64,000 bases of DNA from Streptomyces sp. SKN60 (GTDB lineage Bacteria; Actinomycetota; Actinomycetes; Streptomycetales; Streptomycetaceae): positions 310,001 through 374,000 of the forward strand of contig NZ_JAHTMW010000005.1 in the NCBI RefSeq assembly GCF_026236535.1. Direction: 5' to 3'. The notes under the pieces were generated by a model. That model did no database searches. It worked only from the letters and a program-made list of their open reading frames with translations, and had not been told where the DNA came from. The position numbers were made by a program, and so were the translations under genes. Below are positions 27,332 through 35,324 of this stretch, piece by piece. The first letter of the stretch is position 1; each line of letters starts with the position of its first letter.

Positions 27332-28528
27332 TCACTCGACGGCTGCGGAGGGGACCGCCGCCATGGCCTTGGCCAGGCCGTCGAGTTCGTCCTGGAGCTC
27401 CTTCACCGACCGGCCGGCGACCTCTTCGCTCGCCCGCGCGACGACGTAGCAGTAGACGTACCTTTCGGCCAGGCTGAGACCGAGGGTGTGCAGGCTGCTG
27501 TAGAGCAGGCTGGTGAGCAGCCGGAAGGCCAGGAAATCGGCGTCGCGGTGCATCAGCCGGTCCAGCTCCGGAATGGGCGGCGTATGGAATCGGGTGGGCT
27601 CGACCGGCCCGCCGCGCCTGCGTTCCAGGTCCGCGAGGGTTTCTCCCGCGTTGACGAGGGCGCCGCTCAGAAAGCGGTCGGCCAGGTGGCCGGATTCGGT
27701 CGTGACGAGCTCCGTCCATTGGCGGAGCGGGGTACGCTCGCCCGGATCGCCGGTCACGTCACCGGTCGGGTCGCCGCAGGCCCTGATGAAATCCCGTACG
27801 GCCGGGCCGGCCTGTTCGTAGAAACGGGCGCAGGCGGCCTCGAATGATTCCGGGTTCTTCGTGCGGAGATACACGGCCTCGAAATGAGAGCGATAGCTCA
27901 GGAGGCGTAGCGCGAGCAAGTCGCGGAATTCATATCCGTCAAGTCCACGCTGCGGTGAGTTCAGTAGAGTCGCGCGCGAATGCGTGGCCATGAGGCGTAG
28001 TACGTCAAGTGCGGCGGAAAGCTGATCGCCGCCTTCCGCGGACCGTTCGAGCAATCCTATGAGGGTCGGTGCGGCGCGCTGGAAGAGGCGCTGTGAGGAC
28101 TCTGTGAATCCGCTTCCGGCGAATCCCGCGTTCCACAGGGGTGAGGGCGCCGTGTCCCTCGGCCTGATCTCGACCCGTGCCTCGCACCCCTGACGGTTGG
28201 CTAGTTCCAGCAGGTCATCACGGGTTCTGGCTGGATCCGGCAGCTCGTCGATGCTGATCTGAAGGGTCTCCGAGCCGGTCGCCCCGTCCCAGGTCCGGAC
28301 GAAGTAGTAGGGGCCGTGACCGCTGGTCCGCGCGGGCGCGAACAATGCGCGAAGGAGTGGCGTGAATGTGTCGGTGTATTTCGAGCCATCGGGCTGCGGG
28401 ATGGTGGCGAAAAGGTGCACGTATGAGCCCCCCAATGGCGAGCCGGCGCCGGTCGAGTCGTCACATGATCTTGGATCGACCGTAACTCCGGACGTCAAGG
28501 GAAGGGCTTGGAATGGTGTGTGATCCAT
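27332..28528 (-). CDS. Thiopeptide pyridine synthase ([4+2] cyclase, 398 aa)
   Basis: Enzymes of this family join two dehydroalanines into the central pyridine and release the leader peptide. The protein is distantly like a LanB C-terminal domain: YVHLFATIPQPDGSKY, YYFVRTWDGATGSETLQISI, and the C-terminal FRLLTSLLYSSLHTLGLSLA, ERYVYCYVVARASEEVAG, which is typical of the cyclases. I chose the ATG at 28526-28528, preceded by AAGGAGG at 28539-28545; an in-frame TTG further upstream would bury that site. The gene is divergent from the precursor across only 79 bp. Lower GC between about 28000 and 28500 hints at foreign origin. Confidence 0.78.
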   Translation of the reverse strand: MDHTPFQALPLTSGVTVDPRSCDDSTGAGSPLGGSYVHLFATIPQPDGSKYTDTFTPLLRALFAPARTSGHGPYYFVRTWDGATGSETLQISIDELPDPARTRDDLLELANRQGCEARVEIRPRDTAPSPLWNAGFAGSGFTESSQRLFQRAAPTLIGLLERSAEGGDQLSAALDVLRLMATHSRATLLNSPQRGLDGYEFRDLLALRLLSYRSHFEAVYLRTKNPESFEAACARFYEQAGPAVRDFIRACGDPTGDVTGDPGERTPLRQWTELVTTESGHLADRFLSGALVNAGETLADLERRRGGPVEPTRFHTPPIPELDRLMHRDADFLAFRLLTSLLYSSLHTLGLSLAERYVYCYVVARASEEVAGRSVKELQDELDGLAKAMAAVPSAAVE

Positions 28529-28607
28529 GTCACTCGAAGCCTCCTTGCTCAAGATTTATTTTGCGGGTTACGTTCGAATGGCACTGATCGAAAGGGGGTG
28601 TTTCACA
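28529..28607 (+). promoter_or_regulatory. Divergent promoter region, precursor and cyclase
   Basis: These 79 bp are AT-rich for this genome. On the plus strand TTGCTC (28545-28550) and TTACGT (28568-28573), 17 bp apart, could drive the precursor gene, whose ribosome site AAAGGGGGTG lies at 28591-28600. The leftward promoter for the cyclase operon must overlap the same bases. Confidence 0.5.
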
Positions 28608-28751
28608 ATGGAGCAGCAGATCGAGCTGGACGTCATCGAGATCTCGGATCTCATCGCCGGTGCTGGTGAGAACGAGGACCTCGCGCAGGTGATGGCGGCC
28701 TCGTGCACGACCACCAGCGTTTCGACGTCTTCGTCGTCGTCCTCGTCCTGA
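28608..28751 (+). CDS. Thiopeptide precursor peptide, berninamycin-type core
   Basis: This 47-residue ribosomal precursor has an acidic leader, MEQQIELDVIEISDLIAGAG followed by ENEDLAQVMAA, and a 16-residue core, SCTTTSVSTSSSSSSS. From memory this is the core of berninamycin: one Cys gives the thiazole, Thr and Ser give oxazoles and dehydro residues, and Val7 is the hydroxyvaline position. If pairing follows a 35-membered ring, Ser1 and Ser13 form the pyridine and Ser14-Ser16 make the tail. The ATG at 28608 follows a strong AAAGGGGGTG. The gene sits between the divergent cyclase and the dehydratase genes. Confidence 0.92.
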   Translation: MEQQIELDVIEISDLIAGAGENEDLAQVMAASCTTTSVSTSSSSSSS

Positions 28752-28771
28752 CCAGACGCGGAAACTGTTGA

Positions 28772-28811
28772 GCCGTCGCCGAGGTGCACCTCGGCGGCGG
28801 CCCATTCTTTT
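28772..28811 (+). terminator. Hairpin plus T-run after the precursor gene (attenuator)
   Basis: The perfect 20-bp dyad CGCCGAGGTGCACCTCGGCG at 28777-28796 extends to a stem over 28772-28801 with one wobble pair. It is followed by TTCTTTT. It lies between the precursor and dehydratase genes. Partial termination would give far more precursor than enzyme transcript. Confidence 0.82.
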
Positions 28812-28897
28812 ATGTGTGCTGTGCGCGCACATCTCTATGTGATTCAAATCTGTACGAAAAGCCGGGCCGGTCCGTGCGGCGAGGTTGGGGGATTCCC

Positions 28898-31591
28898 TTG
28901 GATGTGTCCATCAGTCCGTACGTCGTCTACCGGCGCAGCCGGCTGCCGCTGAGCGAGCTGGACGGGACGGCGTTCACCGCCACCTGGTCGCGCGTCGATG
29001 AACTCCGGGCCCTGCGCGCGCAGTTGGTCGAGCGGGCCGCCGGCCTCGCCGACCGCCTCGGTGAGCTCGTACCCGCCGCCGACGACGACAGCCGCGCCCC
29101 GCTGATCCGGCTGCGGCGCGACGTGCACAATCTCCGCCACGACCGGGCGGCGACCGCGCTCGACGCTCTTCGCCCCGGCCCGGCCCTCGCACGGGCGGGC
29201 ACCCTCGCCGACGAGATCGCGGACTGGTGCGCGCTCGGCCGCCGTACCGAGGAGGCCGAACGCGCCGCCGCCGCGGCGCTCGACGCCGACCGGGCGCGGG
29301 CCGCCGACGGCTTCCGCGCGCTCTTCGAGCACGACGCGATGAACCGCAGCATCCAGCTCTCCGGCGACCGGCTCTACCGCGGCCTGCGCGACTTCGTCCT
29401 GGGCGAGGACCCGGCCGCGCTCAAGCCCAGCAAGGCCCGGCTGCGGGAGTCGTCCCTGGTCAACTTCGCCTACCGGGCGAGTCTGAAGCCGTCCCCGTTC
29501 GGGCGGTTCGCCGAGATCGGCGCGTTCCCGCCGGACGCCCACGAGGCCCCGGACGCCCCTGTCCCGGCGGGCGGCGCGGACGCGACCTCGGTCACGACGC
29601 TCAACCGCCTCCTCGTGAACTGGGTGCTCGCCGCGATCCCGCGCCTCCCCGGCGGCCTGGAATCCGGCCACCTGGTGCTCAACTCGACCCTGCGGGCCGG
29701 TCCCGACTCCGTCGAGTACGCCGGTGTCGCCCCCGGCTCCCGCGAGGAGGGCAGGATCGCCACCGAGACGGTCCTGCGGGTCCGCCGCGAGGCGATCTTC
29801 AGCGCGCTGCTCGCCGTGCTGCCCGAGGGCTCCGCCCCGGCGGCCGGTGTCCTGGCCGCGCTCACCGCCGTCACCGGCGACGACGCCACCAGCCGCAAGG
29901 TCGTCCAGGGCCTGCTCCGGGCCGGTGTCCTCTTCTTCCGCCCGCACATCGACGACCACGACCCCGCCTACTCGGGGAAGCTGGCGCGGGCACTCGCCGC
30001 CGCCGGCACCCCGGAGATGACGGCACTGCACGGTCACTTCGCCGAACTCCTGCGCCTGGAGACCGACTTCGCCGATGCTCCGGCCGAGTACCGCCAGACC
30101 CTCCTCGACGCCGCCTACCGGGCGATCGGCGGGATCGCCGAGCTGTGCAAGGTGTCCCCGCCCCCGGAGGACGTCCTGAAGTCACCGGTCTTCGAGGACA
30201 CCCCCGCCCCCACCACCGCCCCGCCCCGCTCGTGGAGCCTGCCGACCGTCGAGCGCGCCCTTCCGGCCCTGACTGGCCTCTGGCAGCTCGCCTCGATGCT
30301 CGACAACGGGCAGGTGAAGCGGCTCGGCCTGCACGCCTTCGCCACCCGGGTGCTCGGGGACCGCACGTCCATGCCGTTCCTCGAGTTCTTCCGCGCGTTC
30401 TCGGCGCTGAGCGATCAGGAACAGGCCGACGTCTTCATGGGCCGCGGAGTGGAGACCGCTGGGCGGTACCTCGCACAGCGCTCCGGGGCCCTGCGCGCGA
30501 TCCGGGACCGGCTCGTGCCCGAGGACGGCGCCCTCCACCTCGACCCCGCCGACATCGAGCGGGCCTGCGCCGGGGTGGAGGACCTCCTGGACACCGAGTC
30601 GGTGACCTTCCGGGCCCAGTTCGCCCGCAGCGTGCTGCCCGGCCACGACCGCACCCTCGTGGTGAACGGCCTGCTCACCGGTTACGGCGTCTACTTCTCG
30701 CGGTTCGGCTCGTTCGTCGCGGGCAGCGCCGACTGGTCCCTGCCGGCCGCGCAGCGCGCGCATCTCGCCCGCCGCTTCGCCGGCCAGGTCGACCTCAACT
30801 CCGTCCTCGGCTTCAACTTCAATCTGCACCCGCCCGTCACCCGCCGGGTCGTCGACTACCCCGGCGCGGTGTCGCTCGGCGCCGACCGCACGGTGTACGC
30901 GCTCGGCCGCCTGGAGGTCCGCGCCGAGCCCGGCACCCGGGCGCTGCGCCTGTGGGACCCGGAGGCGGGCGAGACCCTCGACCTCGTCCCCATGAACTTC
31001 ATGACCCCGGTCGGCGTCCCCCTCCTCTACCGGTTGCTCGAAGCGCTGTCCCCGTCCAACCGCTATCTGTGGAAGCCGCTCGACGACATCCAGGCCGACA
31101 TCCGTGCCGCCGGCGGCCCCGCGGAGCACGGCGGCCCCGCGGCCCCCCGGCTCGTCGTCGGCGACGTGGTGGCGGAGCGCCGCAGCTGGGAGGTGGCCGC
31201 CGCCGGCATCCCCATGCTCCAGGACCTGAGCCGGGACTCGTACGAGGCGCTCCTCGCCTTCGACGCCTGGCGCCGGGACCGCGGACTGCCCCGGCACGCC
31301 TTCGTGCTGTGCCAGACCCAGGAGGAGCGGGACGTGATGGCCGGCCGCAGCCGGAAGGTGACGCGCGAGTGGGCGGACTACGCGCATCTGCGGCGGGCCA
31401 GCGTCCACAAGCCGATGTACGTCGACTTCCGGAACCCCTATCTGGTCCGGAGCTTCGCCAAGTCCGCGCTGTCGCGCGGCGATGTGCTCGTGTCGATCCG
31501 CGAGTGCCTTCCTTCGGTGGACGACTACGGTCCGGACACGGGCTGGACCGCGGCAGAGGAGTTCTTCGTTGAGCTTTGCACGGACAAGTAG
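28898..31591 (+). CDS. LanB-type dehydratase, glutamylation domain (897 aa)
   Basis: This enzyme uses glutamyl-tRNA to glutamylate Ser/Thr of the precursor, the first step to dehydroalanine and dehydrobutyrine. The LanB N-terminal fold starts at ISPYVVYRRSRLPLSELDG. It contains MNRSIQLSGDRLYRGLRDF, the characteristic FAYRASLKPSPFGRFAEIGA, and late segments PRHAFVLCQTQEERDVMAGR and HKPMYVDFRNPYLVRSFAKS. The start is uncertain: I chose the TTG at 28898 after GGGGGA; a GTG at 28904 and one at 28873 are alternatives. As in other thiopeptide clusters the elimination domain is a separate protein, encoded immediately downstream with overlap. Confidence 0.85.
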   Translation: MDVSISPYVVYRRSRLPLSELDGTAFTATWSRVDELRALRAQLVERAAGLADRLGELVPAADDDSRAPLIRLRRDVHNLRHDRAATALDALRPGPALARAGTLADEIADWCALGRRTEEAERAAAAALDADRARAADGFRALFEHDAMNRSIQLSGDRLYRGLRDFVLGEDPAALKPSKARLRESSLVNFAYRASLKPSPFGRFAEIGAFPPDAHEAPDAPVPAGGADATSVTTLNRLLVNWVLAAIPRLPGGLESGHLVLNSTLRAGPDSVEYAGVAPGSREEGRIATETVLRVRREAIFSALLAVLPEGSAPAAGVLAALTAVTGDDATSRKVVQGLLRAGVLFFRPHIDDHDPAYSGKLARALAAAGTPEMTALHGHFAELLRLETDFADAPAEYRQTLLDAAYRAIGGIAELCKVSPPPEDVLKSPVFEDTPAPTTAPPRSWSLPTVERALPALTGLWQLASMLDNGQVKRLGLHAFATRVLGDRTSMPFLEFFRAFSALSDQEQADVFMGRGVETAGRYLAQRSGALRAIRDRLVPEDGALHLDPADIERACAGVEDLLDTESVTFRAQFARSVLPGHDRTLVVNGLLTGYGVYFSRFGSFVAGSADWSLPAAQRAHLARRFAGQVDLNSVLGFNFNLHPPVTRRVVDYPGAVSLGADRTVYALGRLEVRAEPGTRALRLWDPEAGETLDLVPMNFMTPVGVPLLYRLLEALSPSNRYLWKPLDDIQADIRAAGGPAEHGGPAAPRLVVGDVVAERRSWEVAAAGIPMLQDLSRDSYEALLAFDAWRRDRGLPRHAFVLCQTQEERDVMAGRSRKVTREWADYAHLRRASVHKPMYVDFRNPYLVRSFAKSALSRGDVLVSIRECLPSVDDYGPDTGWTAAEEFFVELCTDK

Positions 31592-32633
31592 CGGACCAGG
31601 CACGGGCACGGGGACGGGGCCGGCCGCGGAGACGGGTACGGGTACGGGACCGGGACCGGGCGCCGGCACGGCGCAGTGGCGGGCGGTGCACGTGTACCTC
31701 CCGCACTCCCTCCACACCCCCTTCCTCTGCGACACGGTCGGCCCGCTGCTCCGCGCCGAGGGCCTGTGGGACCACTTCTTCTTCCTCCGCTACTGGCAGG
31801 GCGGCCCCCATCTGCGCCTCCGGATGCGGTGCGGCCCGGGCGCCGGATCGCCGGAGGCGGCGGAACGGGTGACCGAGGGCCTGGCCCGCGCCCTGCCCGA
31901 GTTCACCGCCGAGGCCGAGGAGGAGTACGCGCTCGGCCTGACCCTCCAGGACGAGCTCGCCCGCCTGGAGAAGGAGACCTCCCGGGCCGGCCGGCCGCTC
32001 GGCAGCATCGACCGGGTCCCGTACGAGCCGGAGTTCCGCAAGTACGGCGGACCGGAGGGGGTGCGGATCGCCGAGCAGGTGTTCCGCCGCTCGTCCGTCG
32101 CGGTCCTCGACCTGCTCGCCGGGCAGCCCCGCGAGTGGGTCGCGCGCCGCCGGGCCCCGATCGGCGAGGCCGCCAGGATCATGGCGATGTCGCTGCACGG
32201 GGCCGGTTACGGCCGGGAGGCGGCCGTGCGGTTCCTGCGGGAGTACGAGGAGTGGTGGAGCGCGTACGCGCCGGAGCAGATGCGGAACGCCTGGCCGCGC
32301 CTGTACGACGGAGTCTCCGCGCAGCTCACGCACCTCTGCGCCGGGATATGGCGCGACGGCGCCCCGGGCGGCGCCGCTCCGGACGACGGCACCTCGGACG
32401 TCGGCGCCCCGGACGACGTGTTCCACGCGATCAGCGCCGAGGCCACTGCCGCCGCCCGGGCCGTGTGCGGCGCCGCGCCCGTCTCCGACGCCCGGGAACT
32501 GCTCCTCGACGGCACGCCGTACCCCGGCTGCCTGTCGAACTACATCCACACGGCCAACAACCGCCTCGGCCTGGTCCCGGCGGCCGAGGGGCTGGTGGCG
32601 TATCTGCTCCGCAGGGCCCTCGACGTGGCGTAA
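31569..32633 (+). CDS. LanB-type dehydratase, glutamate elimination domain (354 aa)
   Basis: This is the partner of the preceding gene, eliminating glutamate to leave the alkene. After a 35-residue Gly/Thr/Pro-rich start comes the SpaB_C-like domain: WRAVHVYLPHSLHTPFLCD, GLWDHFFFLRYWQGGPHLRL, the central FRRSSVAVLDLLAGQPREWV, and the C-terminal LSNYIHTANNRLGLVPAAEG. The TTG at 31569-31571 follows GAGGAG and overlaps the dehydratase stop by 23 nt, so translation is coupled. Confidence 0.85.
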   Translation: MSFARTSSGPGTGTGTGPAAETGTGTGPGPGAGTAQWRAVHVYLPHSLHTPFLCDTVGPLLRAEGLWDHFFFLRYWQGGPHLRLRMRCGPGAGSPEAAERVTEGLARALPEFTAEAEEEYALGLTLQDELARLEKETSRAGRPLGSIDRVPYEPEFRKYGGPEGVRIAEQVFRRSSVAVLDLLAGQPREWVARRRAPIGEAARIMAMSLHGAGYGREAAVRFLREYEEWWSAYAPEQMRNAWPRLYDGVSAQLTHLCAGIWRDGAPGGAAPDDGTSDVGAPDDVFHAISAEATAAARAVCGAAPVSDARELLLDGTPYPGCLSNYIHTANNRLGLVPAAEGLVAYLLRRALDVA

Positions 32634-32653
32634 GGGCCTCACCGCGGAGCGTC

Positions 32654-33865
32654 TCAGCAGGTCACCGGCAGCCGGTGCAGCCCGTACACCCCCATCGGGT
32701 CCTTGAACGGCAGCTCCCCGACGGGCACGGCGAGCTTCAGTCCGGGCACTCGCGCGAGCAGGGCGTTGAACACGACCTCCAGCTCCAGCTTCGCGAGGTG
32801 CTGCCCGATGCACTGGTGGATGCCGTGCCCGAAGGCCAGATGGTGCTTGCCGCCCCGTGTGAAGTCGAGGCGCTCCGGCTCGGCGAACACCGCCTCGTCG
32901 TGGTTGCCGGAGGCGCTGAGCCCGATGACGCCCTCACCCGCCCGGATCCGTACCCCGCCGATCTCCAGGTCGGCGGTGGCCACCCGGGACGTCACCTGGT
33001 CGGCGATGCTGAAGAAGCGCAGCAGCTCGTCGACGGCCTGCGGCGCGAGCGCGGGGTCGGCCTTGAGCAGGGCCGCCTGGTCGGGGTGTTCGAGGAGGCC
33101 GACGACGCCGAGGGAGATCATGTTCGCCGTGGTCTCGAAGCCGCCGACCAGCAGGACGTTCGCCATCCCGACCAGCTGCGCGTGGTCGAAGGTGCCGGTC
33201 TCCCGGTTCTTCTCCACGAGCCGGCCGAGCAGGTTGTCGCCCGGCTCGGCCTCCTGCGCGGTGACGAGCCGGTCGAAGTAGGCGTGCAGCTCCTGGTGCG
33301 CCGCGCCGCGCTCCTGCGGATCGGCGTCCACCGAGACGATCTTCCGGGTGCGGTCCTGGAAGAAGCCGTGGTCGGCGTACGGCACCCCGAGCAGCTCACA
33401 GATCACCAGGGACGGCACCGGGAGGGCGAGTGCCTCGACCAGATCCACCGGCCCGTCCTGGGGGTCCCGGGCGAGCAGGTCGTCGATGCACCGGTCCACG
33501 ATCTCCTCGATGCGTGGCCGCAGCAGGTTCACCCGCTTCACGGTGAACTCCGCCATCACGGACCTGCGCTGGGCCGTGTGCACCGGCGGGTCCATGGCGA
33601 GCATCACCGGGCGCATCTGCTCCATGACCTCCGCGGGCACGTCGAAGTGCAGCGGATATCCGGGATGGGCCAGGTTCGAGCTCACCTCGGGCGAGGCGAG
33701 CAGCCGGCGTATGTGCTCGTGCCGGGTGAGCAGCCAGGCGGTCCGGCCGGAGGCGAGGGTCACCCGGGAGACGGGCCGCTCCGCGCGCAGCACGGCGTAC
33801 TCCCGCGGCGGGCTGAGCGGACAGGTCCGGGGATGGGGAAAGGTGCTTTCCAGGGGCTCGGTCAC
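32654..33865 (-). CDS. Cytochrome P450, candidate valine hydroxylase
   Basis: This 403-residue bacterial class I P450 has the I-helix motif LLVGGFETTANMISLG, the K-helix DELLRFF (Glu-x-x-Arg) and the heme loop HLAFGHGIHQCIGQ with Cys352 as thiolate ligand. In berninamycin Val7 is beta-hydroxylated, and this is the only oxygenase in the cluster, so it is the natural candidate. A redox partner is not encoded here. It reads leftward, opposite to its neighbours, from a GTG at 33863-33865. Confidence 0.88.
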   Translation of the reverse strand: MTEPLESTFPHPRTCPLSPPREYAVLRAERPVSRVTLASGRTAWLLTRHEHIRRLLASPEVSSNLAHPGYPLHFDVPAEVMEQMRPVMLAMDPPVHTAQRRSVMAEFTVKRVNLLRPRIEEIVDRCIDDLLARDPQDGPVDLVEALALPVPSLVICELLGVPYADHGFFQDRTRKIVSVDADPQERGAAHQELHAYFDRLVTAQEAEPGDNLLGRLVEKNRETGTFDHAQLVGMANVLLVGGFETTANMISLGVVGLLEHPDQAALLKADPALAPQAVDELLRFFSIADQVTSRVATADLEIGGVRIRAGEGVIGLSASGNHDEAVFAEPERLDFTRGGKHHLAFGHGIHQCIGQHLAKLELEVVFNALLARVPGLKLAVPVGELPFKDPMGVYGLHRLPVTC

Positions 33866-34019
33866 GGCGTCTCCACGGAAGCGTCAAAGGAATCGATTAC
33901 CCGTCCATCCAAGCGGATTCGGCGCGAGATTCAGTCCGCGCGCGTTCTTTCCGGACATGAATGGCCGGATAGCTTCGATTTCTCTGCCGGGAGCCGCACA
34001 CCGAACTAGTCTTCCGGCT

Positions 34020-34364
34020 ATGTACCTTTCGATAGTCATGTGGGATCTGAAGAAGTCGGAAGCCACCGTGGAGAGCCTCCGCGGCTATCTGCGGGACTAT
34101 GCCGTCGACGCGTACGCCGAGCTCGACGGCATGCGGCTCAAGGCCTGGTTCTCCGACACGCGGCGGCAGTTGTGGGGAGCCGTCTATCTGTGGGACCGGG
34201 CCGACCAGATGCCCGGCCTCTACAAGGTCAGCAAGGCCGTCGAACTCATCGGCTATCCGCCCACGTCGGTCGGCGGCTTCACGCTCGAAGCGACCACCGA
34301 GGGGAAGAGCGTGCACGAGACTCTGGCCGGTCTGGGCGTCGCGCTGGAGGGCGGGGAGGCCTGA
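34020..34364 (+). CDS. Small alpha/beta protein (114 aa), possible C-terminal amide-forming enzyme
   Basis: The sequence (LSIVMWDLKKSEATVESLRG, KAWFSDTRRQLWGAVYLWDR, KAVELIGYPPTSVGGFTLEA) suggests a ferredoxin-like dimeric alpha/beta barrel. Its size and place recall NosA, the nosiheptide enamide dealkylase that trims a terminal dehydroalanine to the amide; this is a guess from fold and context. TAGTCT lies 8 bp before the ATG and no ribosome site is clear, so the transcript may be leaderless. It precedes the resistance gene on the same strand. Confidence 0.6.
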   Translation: MYLSIVMWDLKKSEATVESLRGYLRDYAVDAYAELDGMRLKAWFSDTRRQLWGAVYLWDRADQMPGLYKVSKAVELIGYPPTSVGGFTLEATTEGKSVHETLAGLGVALEGGEA

Positions 34365-35192
<828 letters not shown>

Positions 35193-35324
35193 TCGACGGA
35201 TCGTCAACTCCGCGCCGTAGCAAGCGTTTTCCCATCCCCACCCCCCGTACGAACGCCTGTCCGACCCCTCGGGTACTGTGCGGTCGGTCAGGTGTCATGA
35301 CCACGGATTAGGGGTGGGGACAAC

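Noticed and set aside
28736..28751. Possible low-complexity artefact in the serine-rich end of the small gene at 28608
   Set aside because: The leader, ribosome site and cluster context identify it as a thiopeptide precursor, for which a serine-rich end is normal.
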